This document shows positions 33,283 to 44,461 of a stretch of 64,000 bases of DNA, piece by piece (the stretch's first letter is position 1; every line of letters begins with the position of its first letter). The notes below the pieces were generated by a model. The model did not search any database, was not told where the DNA came from, and worked only from the letters and a program-made list of their open reading frames with translations. Both the position numbers and the translations under genes were made by a program. Source of the DNA: Cytospora piceicola (lineage: Eukaryota; Ascomycota; Sordariomycetes; Diaporthales; Cytosporaceae); contig JALQBC010000001.1 of assembly GCA_023375675.1 (NCBI GenBank), positions 1,488,001 to 1,552,000 of the forward strand. The letters are read 5' to 3'.

Positions 33283-35388
33283 ATGGATGGACTCGACGAC
33301 TTTGAGAAGCAGCTTGCTGCTGACAAGGCAGAAAGGGAACACGAACAAGACCGATCCAATAAGAAGGAAAGGAAACACAGGCACCGGCATCATCGCCGCT
33401 CGGCATCACCAGACCCGCACGATAGAGACCATGAGAAGGATCGACCCAGTCGCAGCCACAGGCAACATCGATCACGCGAGGACACAGACGACCACGATGG
33501 ACACCGACACAAGCGCTCCCGGCGCACAAGGGACGAGGAAGAAGATTCGAGCAGGAGAGATCGCCATAGACATCGGAAAGACCGCGGAGACGACGAGGAG
33601 CCGGAATTCATCAAGTCTACGGATCCCAAAGAGAAGGTTCCCGTTCCGGATGAAGAGAGACCACGGGACGAGAGCAAGGCGCCCGAACGAGACTCCTGGA
33701 TGACCGGGACGCTCGATATCGACTACATCCACCGCGGAAAGAAGGAGAAACCCCCCCCACCGAAACAAGTCCCAGAACGAGTCTTTCACCACCGGGAATT
33801 GAATACGGGCCTGGGTGGTGCAAGTGGTGCACCTGCGAGCGAGATGGACGATCTCACGAACGAGGTCGCCTACACCTTTGGCGACGAGGGATCACAATGG
33901 AGGATGACGAAGCTGCAGGCGGTCTATAAGACAGCCGAACAGACAGGCCGGCCTGTTGATGAAGTAGCCGAAGAGCGTTTTGGGAGCCTGAAGGAGTTTG
34001 ATGATGTTCGGGAAGAGAATATCGAGGTTGAGAGGCGAAAGGTCTATGGGGAGGGTTACAAGGGCTCCGAGAAGCCTACTGGGGAACTCTACCGCGAGCG
34101 TATGTCGAAGACAAGACCTACACCCAAGGAAGAGATTTGGACTCCGGATGATGATGAGCCAGAGCAAGGCCTCATCGTTGACGACCCCCAACCTCTCGAT
34201 CAGACAGCCTTGAACCGTATGCGTGCACAGGTCATGAAAGCCAAGCTTCGCAAAGCACCGGACACGGCGAAGCTTGAGGCGGAATACAACACAGCTCTAG
34301 CACGCTTCAACGGAACGGCAAGCGCAGACAAATCCGTGGTCCTGGACGCCTCACACAATCGCATGCTCACCGGGACAAGGAACGAAGTCAAAGTCATCAC
34401 CAACAAGCGCGGTAGAGAGCGTGGTCTTGTCGAGGCGAACGATGATATGAGCATTGACGACATGGTGCGCGAAGAACGCCGCACCAGAGGCCAAGCCGGC
34501 GGCGAGGGTGTCCGTCTGGCTGAGCGCATCGCTAAGGACTCCAAATTCGATGAAGGCCTCGAGTACCTCGATGAAAACGCCGAGAAGCTCGCCAAACGCG
34601 TGCACAAGTCCGAAATCAACCTGAAGAATATGGCGGTCAGCGAGTACCAGAAGATGAACAAGATTCTCGACACATGTGCACTGTGTCACCACGAGGATCG
34701 ACAGCCGCCGCAGGATCTTCCCATCGCGCCGATCATTGCTCTTGGGACCCGCGTGTACTTGACTCTGCCTACCGAGCCCGAGCTCAAGGGGGCGGAGGGC
34801 GGCGCGGTGATGGTCCCCATCAGCCATAGGACAAATCTGCTAGAGTGCGATGACGATGAGTGGGAAGAGATCCGCAACTTCATGAAGAGTCTTGTCCGTC
34901 TATACCACGAACAAGGCCGGGAAGTCATCTTCTACGAGAACGCGGCCGCTCCGCATCGCCGCCTTCACGCCGCGCTTGTCGCGGTTCCTATCCCCTGGGA
35001 CCTAGGCGCCACCGCCCCGGCTTTCTTCCGCGAGTCCATGCTCTCAGCCGATGAGGAGTGGAGTCAACACAAGAAGATCATTGACACATCCAAGAGGGCC
35101 AAGGAAGGTCTTGGGAAATTGGCCTTCCGCAGGAGTATCGCGAAGGAGATGCCGTATTTCCATGTCTGGTTTACCATCGACGGCGGGCTGGGACACATCG
35201 TGGAGGACGCGTCACGGTGGCCAAAGGGTGATTTGTTTGCGAGGGAGATTGTGGGGGGCATGTTGGACTGTGAGCCTGATAATATCAAGAGGCAGGGACG
35301 GTGGAGCAGGAGTGACCCGAGAGTCGAGGGATTCAAGAAGACTTGGAGGAAATTTGACTGGACGAGGGTGTTGACTGAGGGCCAGTAA
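33283..35388 (+). CDS. Cwf19-like pre-mRNA splicing / lariat debranching cofactor
   Basis: A single-exon gene of 701 residues. The first ~110 residues are Arg/His/Asp/Ser-rich, like splicing-factor tails. The middle is charged and helical. From ~463 comes the CwfJ C-terminal domain 1, starting with CALCHHED and including the HIT-like PHRRLHAALVAVP. It is followed by CwfJ domain 2 with YFHVWFTIDGGLGHIVED and the closing SRSDPRVEGFKKTWRKFDWT. These features match Cwf19/Cwf19L. Family knowledge: it associates with the late spliceosome and Dbr1-dependent intron turnover. Nuclear localisation is inferred from the basic tail. Confidence 0.95.
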   Translation: MDGLDDFEKQLAADKAEREHEQDRSNKKERKHRHRHHRRSASPDPHDRDHEKDRPSRSHRQHRSREDTDDHDGHRHKRSRRTRDEEEDSSRRDRHRHRKDRGDDEEPEFIKSTDPKEKVPVPDEERPRDESKAPERDSWMTGTLDIDYIHRGKKEKPPPPKQVPERVFHHRELNTGLGGASGAPASEMDDLTNEVAYTFGDEGSQWRMTKLQAVYKTAEQTGRPVDEVAEERFGSLKEFDDVREENIEVERRKVYGEGYKGSEKPTGELYRERMSKTRPTPKEEIWTPDDDEPEQGLIVDDPQPLDQTALNRMRAQVMKAKLRKAPDTAKLEAEYNTALARFNGTASADKSVVLDASHNRMLTGTRNEVKVITNKRGRERGLVEANDDMSIDDMVREERRTRGQAGGEGVRLAERIAKDSKFDEGLEYLDENAEKLAKRVHKSEINLKNMAVSEYQKMNKILDTCALCHHEDRQPPQDLPIAPIIALGTRVYLTLPTEPELKGAEGGAVMVPISHRTNLLECDDDEWEEIRNFMKSLVRLYHEQGREVIFYENAAAPHRRLHAALVAVPIPWDLGATAPAFFRESMLSADEEWSQHKKIIDTSKRAKEGLGKLAFRRSIAKEMPYFHVWFTIDGGLGHIVEDASRWPKGDLFAREIVGGMLDCEPDNIKRQGRWSRSDPRVEGFKKTWRKFDWTRVLTEGQ

Positions 35389-36211
35389 AGTAGGCGGCGC
35401 TATAAGCAAATACCCCTCTTGTATAATGGGCAGAGTATTGAAGCCCAGCTTCGTACGGATCGATTTCACACACTTGGGAATATCTATTAGCGCTAAGCTA
35501 AACCCTACATTTTCTGACCATGATTGCAGCCCAGAATACATACAGATGACTGCGCTATAGTGAAGATGGTGTTTATGCGAGGCCAGGCGGTTCAGGCTGT
35601 TTGCATGCTTGAGTAGATAAGTAGTAGATGAGCTTTAGATGTGATGCTACTGGATGCTTCACCCACAAAGTATGCCTCTCCCTTCTGTATTGTGCAAACG
35701 GTCTTTCCTTTGCATGTATCCTGTCTATGCCCTAGCCTGGTCTATACACAACATCGAAATATTCGATTCTCCACTTTTCGTCTAATATCTAAGAGCCACC
35801 TCAGGTTCTATGGTACACATTTATTTGTACCTGACGTTCTTACCAATTTCAGTGCTTCCTTTTCAGATTCCATCCTACATAAAGTTGGCCTGGCTATATC
35901 CCTGGTTCACAAAGTGCATCAAGAGACGAGCTCTGCCGACACCCAGCTCTGCCGACACCTAGCTCTGCTTGACTTTCTACCTTTTCCAAATTAGAAGGCT
36001 TCCAGCTTTGTCCATACAGAGCTTTCCAAACCCCTAACACTACCGCTCATATCTTTTCTGCTGGTAACTACCATCCCACCTTCGATAACTAGGTCTTCGC
36101 TCTATCGGCCTTTTCACAACTTCGTCGACCACCCAACAGCTTTGCTGATCCCCTGATAGCTTCGCATCGCAAACATTCACCGAGCAGGTTTCCATCTTGT
36201 TTCAAGCCAAG
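35389..36211. other. Intergenic; leader region of the phosphatase gene
   Basis: 823 bp. Contains a 16-bp tandem repeat (listed separately) about 250 bp before the phosphatase ATG. Nothing else is supported. Confidence 0.5.
35929..35968 (+). repeat. 16-bp tandem repeat, 2.5 copies
   Basis: AGCTCTGCCGACACCC, then AGCTCTGCCGACACCT, then AGCTCTGC. It lies upstream of the phosphatase gene. Confidence 0.85.
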
Positions 36212-37868
36212 ATGGACTGGAACGTCTTTACCTGCACCTTCTGTGGCTCGGTCTGTCCAGTCGAGTGTTTTCCTACTCATAAGGACAAATTCATATGCCA
36301 CAACATGGTCTGCTTTGCCCACGCACCCTCTAATCTCGACAAACTGAGCCCACTCAGACAGCACAGCACTTCCACGGCACCAGTGTCTCTGCTCCCTACT
36401 CAAACCGACGCGTTCGAAAGCGCGCACACTCGCGACATCTTGCCCGCAAGCCTGCCGCTCGAGAAGGAGACGCACGAGGAAGACAATGAAGAGAGCATGA
36501 CCGTCGGTCCAACCCAAAATCAGGAGCGCAAGATCCGTTTCCTTGTTAAAAAACTCCAGGAGGCGTCTATACCGACCGCTCTGGACTACTTGTTCGACAC
36601 CTCCTCGGTGCCCTCCATCTCCGAGATTGTCCCCGGCCTTTTCATTGGTAACATAGCTTGCATTGATAACGAGTCGGTCTTGAAGAGATACGACATCAAC
36701 GCGGTGATTTCGGTTATATCACCAAGACGTCTACCATTCCCTGAATCGCAAACACCCCTTGGTGGATCTGATCCACACCCCCTCGAGAAGCTCTTCACTA
36801 TCAAGGACCGAATGGTCATCGTCGCGTACGATCGCCGTTCTGAGAACCTAATCCAACATTTCGATGGCACTTGCAAGTTCATCTACCGACACCGCCACCC
36901 CATCACATCTGCCACAGTTGCAGACTCCGACACTGATGCCCGAAGCGATCAGGAGAAAGTCAATCTCCCTACCTCTTCCACAAACACGAAAGAGAAGAGC
37001 CCAAAGGGGGGAAGAGTCCTTGTGCACTGCACCGAGGGCATCTCACGGTCGGCTACCATTGTTGCGGCGTACCTGATGTGGAGGAAGAGAGAGACGGCGG
37101 CCAAGATCCTCACCTACATCAAGCACAAGCGGCCCAAGATCAATCCCAACGAGGGCTTCCTCCACCAGCTCCAGGTCTGGCAGGACGTTCACTATAACAT
37201 ATGGGACAACAAGCAATTCCGCGTTCCATGCAATGAATACCGCGAGTTGCAGGAACGGCTGCTGAATTACAGGTCCCAGGAGATGTTGAAGAAGGCGGCC
37301 AGGAGAAGACTTCGAGTCGGTTCAGGCGCGTCAAGGGAATGGAAGACCAGATCGATGCCTGTCACCTGTAAGTGGTTTTGTGAGCCATCATTACCCTTCC
37401 CATCTGTGACTGTCCACTGTCCTTTTGGCAATTTTATCTGCTACATTCCACAAGTCTCATTAAAGCGGTGACGGACACGGACACGGACGACCCGGTCATT
37501 CCCACCGCGGTAACATAAATATTTGGAGCCCAATGTTCTAAATTTCCCTTCAAGCCCTCCTGCTGACGACAAAAACCTCTAGGCACGGACTTCGACCTAC
37601 TGCCGCCTCAAGACCACCTCAACAAACAAAACCCATAATCGAGACGCCTGAAGCTGCGGAAACCAGACCCTCAAGAACGGCGGATGCAGAGAATACTCGG
37701 CAAATCAAATACGGGAGATCCTACAACGAAACGCAAGAATGCTACGATACGGACTCGTGCTACTCGTCAGATGCCGACGGCGAGCTCGGTGTTGATGACG
37801 GATATGGCTACTGGTGTGGGGATGAGACTTGCGACGATTGTGGACCGGGACCGGAGAAATACACTTGA
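36212..37868 (+). CDS. Dual-specificity protein phosphatase with Cys-rich ends
   Basis: Two exons, 36212-37367 and 37555-37868. The 187-nt intron has donor GTAAGT and acceptor TTTCCCTTCAAG, chosen because it alone keeps the second exon open. The product is 489 residues. The phosphatase signature HCTEGISRS spans 272-280, with nucleophile Cys273 and Arg279. EIVPGLFIGNIACID opens the catalytic domain, and a Ser/Thr-rich loop is inserted before the signature. The N terminus has paired cysteines (CTFCGSVCPVEC, CHNMVC), suggesting a small zinc site. The C-terminal exon is acidic and Cys-rich (WCGDETCDDCGPG). It would remove phosphate from Ser/Thr/Tyr residues. The intron junction is the least certain part. 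Confidence 0.83.
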
Positions 37869-40092
37869 TGGGTTGGAAAGTGTGTGGTCGACATAGTCTA
37901 CATGCCCGGTCGATAACAAGGCACCGGGGCCAACGACAAGTGAGAATCATACTACATTTGCTGCGAGTTGATTCTGTTTCTTTTTCTTTTTCTTTTTCTT
38001 TTTCTTCGAAACACAATCTGTTACAGTTGCCAATCCGAGTAGCGGGTTTTTTTTTATTCGCAACCTCAATGTGAGTTGCCAAAGGGTTGAACTCGCTTCA
38101 TAGTGTTGTTCGAGATGAATACAATATGACCGCCGAAAATGACGATCCATCGCAGGAGATTATGTCCGGAGACGGCATTGAGGGCGAGTGCTGTGCTTAT
38201 TCGGTCTAGCAAATGAATCACATACAGCTACAGCGCAACACATAGGTATTTTCGTGAGAACCAAAGCTCAAGGGCGTGCAATGTCTCCAGATTAAATAAG
38301 TATTGGTTCTCGAGGGGTCCACCATGGAGCTGAGCACTATAGACGAAAAGGCTGAAGAATTCTGCCATTCTCCACCTTCCGGATTAGGCAATTGGCCGCC
38401 TTGCGTAAAACCACCCGAGGAGCATGTTTCACAAGGACACGAACTACGACTTCTGGCGTACATCTATACAGCCGTTTCCGTTCTTCGTCTCCTATAGTTA
38501 CACAAATCACAAGAAAATCGACTAAATTCTAGAACTCAGTCTCTAATTGTGACAAACTGGACAGTTTAGATCTTGTCTGAAACGTGATTGACGGACGATC
38601 ACCGACAGAAACAGGGCAAGCAATTAACACCCAGTCACGCCACAGAAGATGTTTTGATGGATATTGGACGAAGGGAGGGATATTGGGCTGCAGGAAGGCT
38701 CCGATGATAGGAGGTTGGGCCACCTGCGCAAGAAAGACACACCACCTGCACTGGTCCAAGGCTAGACCAGGGAATATAGCTCCGTGTCAACTCACCTCAT
38801 CGACTGGGGAAGTCTGGGCCATGTAGTTCCAGATAGATTAATTATGCGTTTATCTGATTCTCATCAACATACTGGCACTGCCCGTAACTGTCGTTGACCC
38901 TTCTTCGCCATTTTCGGTTTAGTCTTCACTGATACAGAGACGGCTGTGTGGAGATCAAATGCTCGGTTAGATATGTCGCGCTTTCGAGAAGAGAGAACCA
39001 GTGAAAGGGAAAGTCGCTTTATTTGGATGCCAACAGAAGTCAGAAGTCGACATCTGGAGTGGGGATCAGAGGTGGGGAGTTGCAAAGAATACCTCGGGAA
39101 TCAGAACGTGCAGGACAGTTTTAGGTCGAGACGCATCAGGCAAGTATAAGACATCACGTTTGGGCAGTGTATACTGGAAAGTGAAGTGCCCTTCAGCTCT
39201 GGTGGCAGACGTCCGGAGCTCCCCAGCTCGATGGAAGCCTTTCTAAGAATCTCGTACTTTCAGTGCTCCTTGCTGAGGATGTGTACCCAAATTCTTGCCC
39301 TTCCACCAATCGAAAGGCGAACATATCGTTAAACTCTACAAAGAGGCCGCTATAGGCCAACTCTCAAATCGGGCCTAGGCCACATGCAACCAAATACCTA
39401 AGTAGGCCGAGGTAGTTTGAGATTGGTTGACACTTTAATACCCTTATGACCAAAATGAGATGGATATTAGATTTCCTTCTCGAACCATTTTGAACTCTTA
39501 CACAAGGAAACAAATTGTAACTTGTGAAAAGTGCCTAGAAGACCAAGATAAAATGACTTCTGTGAGAGGCCATGATCTCCAAGTCATTGTATTCTTCTTC
39601 CATACTAAGTACATGTGTAATTTACCTGACTTCACCGTTCCCAAGCCGCCAGACTTCTTGAATGGCATTACAGTAGTGGTCCCCTTCATCCGGAATTACA
39701 TTTACCAGCCTCTCAAAACAGGGACTTGAGATGTAAGCAAGATGACGTCTCCTGGATCGGGCCCACAAATTCTCCAGGTTTAAGGTTGCGGGCGCTGGCG
39801 ACTCGGATGTCGGGGCCTGGAATCCGCAGGTCATTGATTTCGACGGGCATCCTGGGCTTGAGAAGGATCTCACTTTTAACCATTCAATGTTTTCGATCGT
39901 ACCATAATTGTTTAACTTTACTTTCATATCTTCATTCATATCGTCATACTATATATACATCCAGCCACTGGGCCGTCAATGGCCGTGGAAAACTCATAAA
40001 ACTAGACCAAGTCACTAACAAATGCTGCGCTTGACTTTCTACCTTTTCAAGGGCAATCATTAAAACTTGTTCACCTTGCTCTCATTTCCCAT
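37869..40092. other. 2.2 kb intergenic region
   Basis: It holds a TTTTTC microsatellite at 37977-38008 and poly-T near 38047. Small frames show no domain. Confidence 0.5.
37977..38008 (+). repeat. TTTTTC microsatellite
   Basis: About five tandem TTTTTC units in the 3' flank of the phosphatase gene. Confidence 0.85.
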
Positions 40093-41594
40093 TTACACAG
40101 GGCCACAGGTGAAAGCACCGCGGACCGTTCCAGCGTCGTACTGGTTAATCTATCATGTAAAGTTAGCATCAGGTTTCTCGAAGACCGATCGGCAAGGCCG
40201 GGATGGGCAGAGTCGAAACTTACAATATCCTGAACACTGGCGTATGTTCCAGCCACCAACACAACTAGGCCGATGATAAACACAATCCCGTTGACCACCG
40301 CCAGAAGGAGGTTATCTTTCTCGTACCACTTGCCCTTCATGATGAGCTTGAACCACATCCACGCGGGGAAGTAGAAGGTGAAGCCGCTGACGAACAGGCA
40401 CGAGCAGATGGACAGCAGGTCGCTGAAGAAGGGGATGGCCTCGGCGATGACCCAGGCGATGATGGTGACCACAGCGATGACGGTGAGCCACGTGATCCAG
40501 CCCATGCGGGTGTTGATGAAGCGCAGCACGCTGTCCTTGTAGATGCGCCCGTGGATGTACCGGCCGACGGTGGTGCCGTTGATGGAGCCGGAGATGAAGA
40601 TGACGGGCAGGGCGATGCCGAAGGCGATCTTGGCGAGCAAGCTGCCGGCGGAGAGCAGGGCCGGGGACTGCACCGACTGGCCCACGAAGACGTAGATGAG
40701 CGCGCCCGTGATGGTGTAGATGATGATCTCGATGATGCCGAGCCACCAGATGGACTTGGCGAAGTCGCGGGGCGTGTGCATCTCGTCCATGAAGGAGAAC
40801 TGGCAGACGGCAAACGAGTAGGCGAAAACGATGTTTCCGACGGCCACGAAAGCCTCGACGAACGTCAGTCCATCCTTGGGATACGCGGACCAGTCGCTCG
40901 CGGGGATCAAGCCCTGGTGCTGCTGGACTCCGGTGCCGATGATGGTGATGCCAATGGCGAGGATGATGGACACGAAGTCGATGTAGCCCAGGATGGCCAC
41001 CTCGGCGAACGAGGGCGGGATGGCCAGGAGCAGCAGGATGATGGCCGACACGACGCCGAAGACGAGGGAGCAGGTAGCGTTATCGGTAATGGTGTCAAAG
41101 GCGATGGTGCCCGTCAGACTGTGACTGCCGACCAGGAAGACCAACTGCAGCGTAAACATGACACCGACGAGCTCGTATCCGAACTTGCCCATCAGCAGCT
41201 GGCCCGCGTCGGCGTAGTGCGTGATGTGAGGGTAGGCGAGCTTGACCTGGCCAATAACGTATGACGTGTAAATAGCGATCATACCGAGACCGAGGCAGAG
41301 AATCACACCGGCGATCATGCCCAGTGAGGCGAACGCGGAGGGGATGGACAGAGAGCCGAGGGCGATGGCCTCGACAATGAGCACGACTGTTAGCCGTTTC
41401 CAGCCGAGCTGATGGAACTTGTCGTGGCCCTCGGCCGCCTTCCTCTTCTCGATATCATTCCAGTCGGTCACCTCGCCGACTACTTCGGGGCTGAAGACGC
41501 CGGAGCCATGCTGGCTGTTGGTGTGACTGTAGGTCTTGTCGACCTTGACGTCGTTGGGGCCCGTGACATGAGCGGCCGTTATGGAGTCGGCCAT
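40093..41594 (-). CDS. Neutral amino-acid permease, AAAP family (Mtr-like)
   Basis: Two exons, 41594-40224 and 40149-40093. The 74-nt intron has donor GTAAGT, branch-like GCTAAC and acceptor GATAG. Exon 2 codes for only 18 residues, ending RGAFTCGPV. The product is 475 residues with a soluble ~70-residue N terminus, then about 11 TM helices beginning VVLIVEAIALGSLSIPSAFA. The layout and wording match the Neurospora Mtr neutral/aromatic amino-acid transporter. It would take up amino acids across the plasma membrane with protons. The very GC-rich third positions create long antisense shadow frames. The final exon follows the Mtr pattern, which supports the splice call. Confidence 0.93.
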
Positions 41595-44461
41595 TTTGGG
41601 TTATGTGAGGGCAAGTTTTCTGGGGGAGAGGGTATCTGTCGTCGGGGTGTCGTCGACGATGTGGTGGTGGTTTTTTTTTGAAAGGAGGAGGCCAAAAATA
41701 TTGTGTGGTCTTGGCGTCAATAAGAACAGTCCAGAAACCAGTACACACCAGACTTTTTGGATATGGCCGTGCGTAGGGTCCGAGTCGGGTGGTGTTGTGT
41801 TAGCGGATGACCAGAGGTGGCAATGACGTCTACCAAGTATATGTGGCTTGCAGTCGCGTCGTCACTCGACCTTGTTGGTTTTGGGTTGGACTATGGAGGT
41901 TGGCTTCAACCTTGATATTCGAGGGAATTCGTCCGAGCTGCAGAGGTGGGGGAGGAGTGAAAACCAAAAGGAGAAATGGTTGAGGAAGCAAGCACAACTA
42001 TATACAAGTCGCGAACGATGGACGGGGGAGGGAAACGGCCGACGGTGGTTTTCCGAACGACATGCTACTCGACTGTTCCCTGCTTGATGGGCCGCGGTTG
42101 CTGGCTGGACCCTTTGCTTATCTCTCCGACCGACAAACGGCGCAAACCCAGCCCAGGTCCGGTCGGAGTTTACCTCCTACAAGATCGACGCCATGAGAAT
42201 AAAAGCACCTGGTAAGAGCACGGTGCGGTAACGTGGCCGTTGATTGCAAATGCAGGGACATGAAAAGCGATGGATGGATGGATGGATGATCCGATGTGTT
42301 CAATGTTGCAGTGCCCGACTCGTGCGACAGACTGGAGTCGGCAGGTCGGCCTCTCGTCCAATTGCGGCGCGTCGAGTATCCGAAACAGGCAACATGACGC
42401 AGTGTGGGAGCGAAAGATCGATCTGCATTTCTTGGTGAGGCTATTCCCGGTTGAGACGGCAACACTGGGGAACTCGGGCGTTGCATCTCAGCATCCAGCC
42501 AGGCCACAGACGTGACATCCAAGACCCTGGCAATGCCCCGCGTGGGGGAGATAAGCCCAAGATGGGAAGACCACGCAAAAACGGTGCGAAGAAAGTGTTA
42601 GATCTAAGATCTTGTCAGAATTATGTATGTGCGTTTTAATGGGGTCCGGTTGGTCCTCGGCAGTGGCCAAGTCTGTATTGAGTCTGCATCGAGTCTGCAT
42701 TGACCGCATTTTGTGCATTTTGTGCAAGTTATGCAAGCTGTGGCGGGTTTGGGTAGCCTGATCCGAGGCTCTGAGTGGGCAGTTGGCAGTTGGGGGCAAT
42801 ATTCCACCGAGGTCGCATACGAAGAGAACAAGTATCATCAGGTTACTGAGGTTACTGAAAAGGGTTCTCGGTCGTAATCCGGTGGAGCTGGTTGCAAACT
42901 GTTATGAAAACATTTGCTAATATGAGGTGAGGGTGGAATGGACCACGGCCGAATAAAGTAATGATTGAGGCTCTGCAGTGGCTCCCGAGTCATTCCCTGA
43001 CACATGCCAACGCGGGAATGCGACGGGCGCCGGGCCAAAATCGAAGGGGAAATGAAGTCTCCCGTAATAGAATCCACTTGCCTGCGTCGAACCCTTGTTT
43101 GTCCCCTGTCCCAAAGTGCTTGTTTCGCCAAGTACCGACCCGCAACCGCCGTGCCACCGCCTGCAATTAGGCTGTCGGCGAGCAGGTTCACAGGCTCACA
43201 GGCTCACAGGCTCACTGGCTCAGCAGCAATTCATCAGTCAATCATTGCAACCACTCAGGCACTCAGCCACTCACCACTCACTGCACTGCACCGCACTGCT
43301 GACTGTCTTATCTTTTAGCTGCACATCAGTCGGCTCGAAGCAGCCAGATACTCCGCCAAGAAGAGGAAAAACCCGGCCTCGTCCGATAATGAAGGAGCAT
43401 CATTACTCTCCGAAATTCCCGGCTGTTTATTCCTGCTCGGCCAAATTCCAAAACATGTTGGCCTATGTCGTACATAGATAGATAAGAGGCGGATTTGTCA
43501 ACCAGGACCAAACGTTGCGTGTCATGAGTGTGTAATGTGTCTTCGTAAGTGGTTTTTGTCTTCTTGTCTGTTTCTGGATGTCAATGGGAATGGTAGTACT
43601 GAACTGCTTTCCCAACTGACTGCCCAACTGACTGGTTTGTATGTCGTTGTGATGAGAACGGTCTCAGGATGGGAACCTTTTAGAACACAATGCCATTAAT
43701 GAATCTCGAACCCGCTGGAGATATTGTGCAAGTACCAAGTACCGTTCGCCAAGCCCCACTACCCTAGGGTACCTAAGGTATTCTAGAAGCCTTCCCCAGC
43801 ATTGACTTTTTTACCTCTCGGGCCCTAAGCCGCGCCACCAGTCGACCTTTGCTCATCAACCTTGGAAGACCCCACAGTTCAGCCACGTGACCGTCGGTAC
43901 GTGCATGTGTATATACCCTGGAAGAGCGCCGCCTGGGCACATCGGGTCCTCAACTCCATCCTTCACCGTTGCAGCGTTGTTACCAGAGATCTCCATGAGG
44001 CTGCATCGCTCGCCTAAGGGTAGTCCCCGTTCGAAAACCCAATAATGATAAGACGAACCCCATGCGAGTCATCGTCGCATAACATGCATGCATGCATGCA
44101 CACATCCATACCTCCAGAGCCTCCTGGGGGATCCCCACGTGGAAGGTACATAATGAAAACCTGAGACCCTGTCGCGACCCATTCTGCTTGGGTTGTCAGA
44201 AGCAAAAGTTGCACGGGCACCGAGGAGTGGGAACGACAAGTATACCTGGCTAGGTAGGTAGGGAATATCCTTGGCCACCATGGGTAATGCCATCCCCCTC
44301 CTCGGCTCAAAAGAATATATTCATAATGAGAATTCATTTTCATTCTGAGTACCTTCTTGTAAGTCTATTAACTCATTCCATCCGCCGTTCAAGGTGGCAG
44401 AATACATGGAGGTACGTGTTATGTATTATGCCGCTGATGCAACCCTAGATGCGAGTGACCA
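41595..44461. other. 2.9 kb intergenic region with microsatellites
   Basis: It carries (GATG)5 at 42269-42288, five 8-bp CAGGCTCA-type units at 43183-43222, the palindrome TACCCTAGGGTA at 43760-43771 and (CATG)n at 44083-44100. Frames in it look like shadows, and no gene is supported. Confidence 0.5.
43183..43222 (+). repeat. 8-bp tandem repeat CAGGCTCA, five units
   Basis: Units read CAGGTTCA, then CAGGCTCA three times, then CTGGCTCA. Confidence 0.85.

Noticed and set aside
40551..41264. 237-residue plus-strand frame opposite the permease
   Set aside because: Asp/Gly/Glu/Val repeats typical of a shadow of GC-rich TM codons. No domain.
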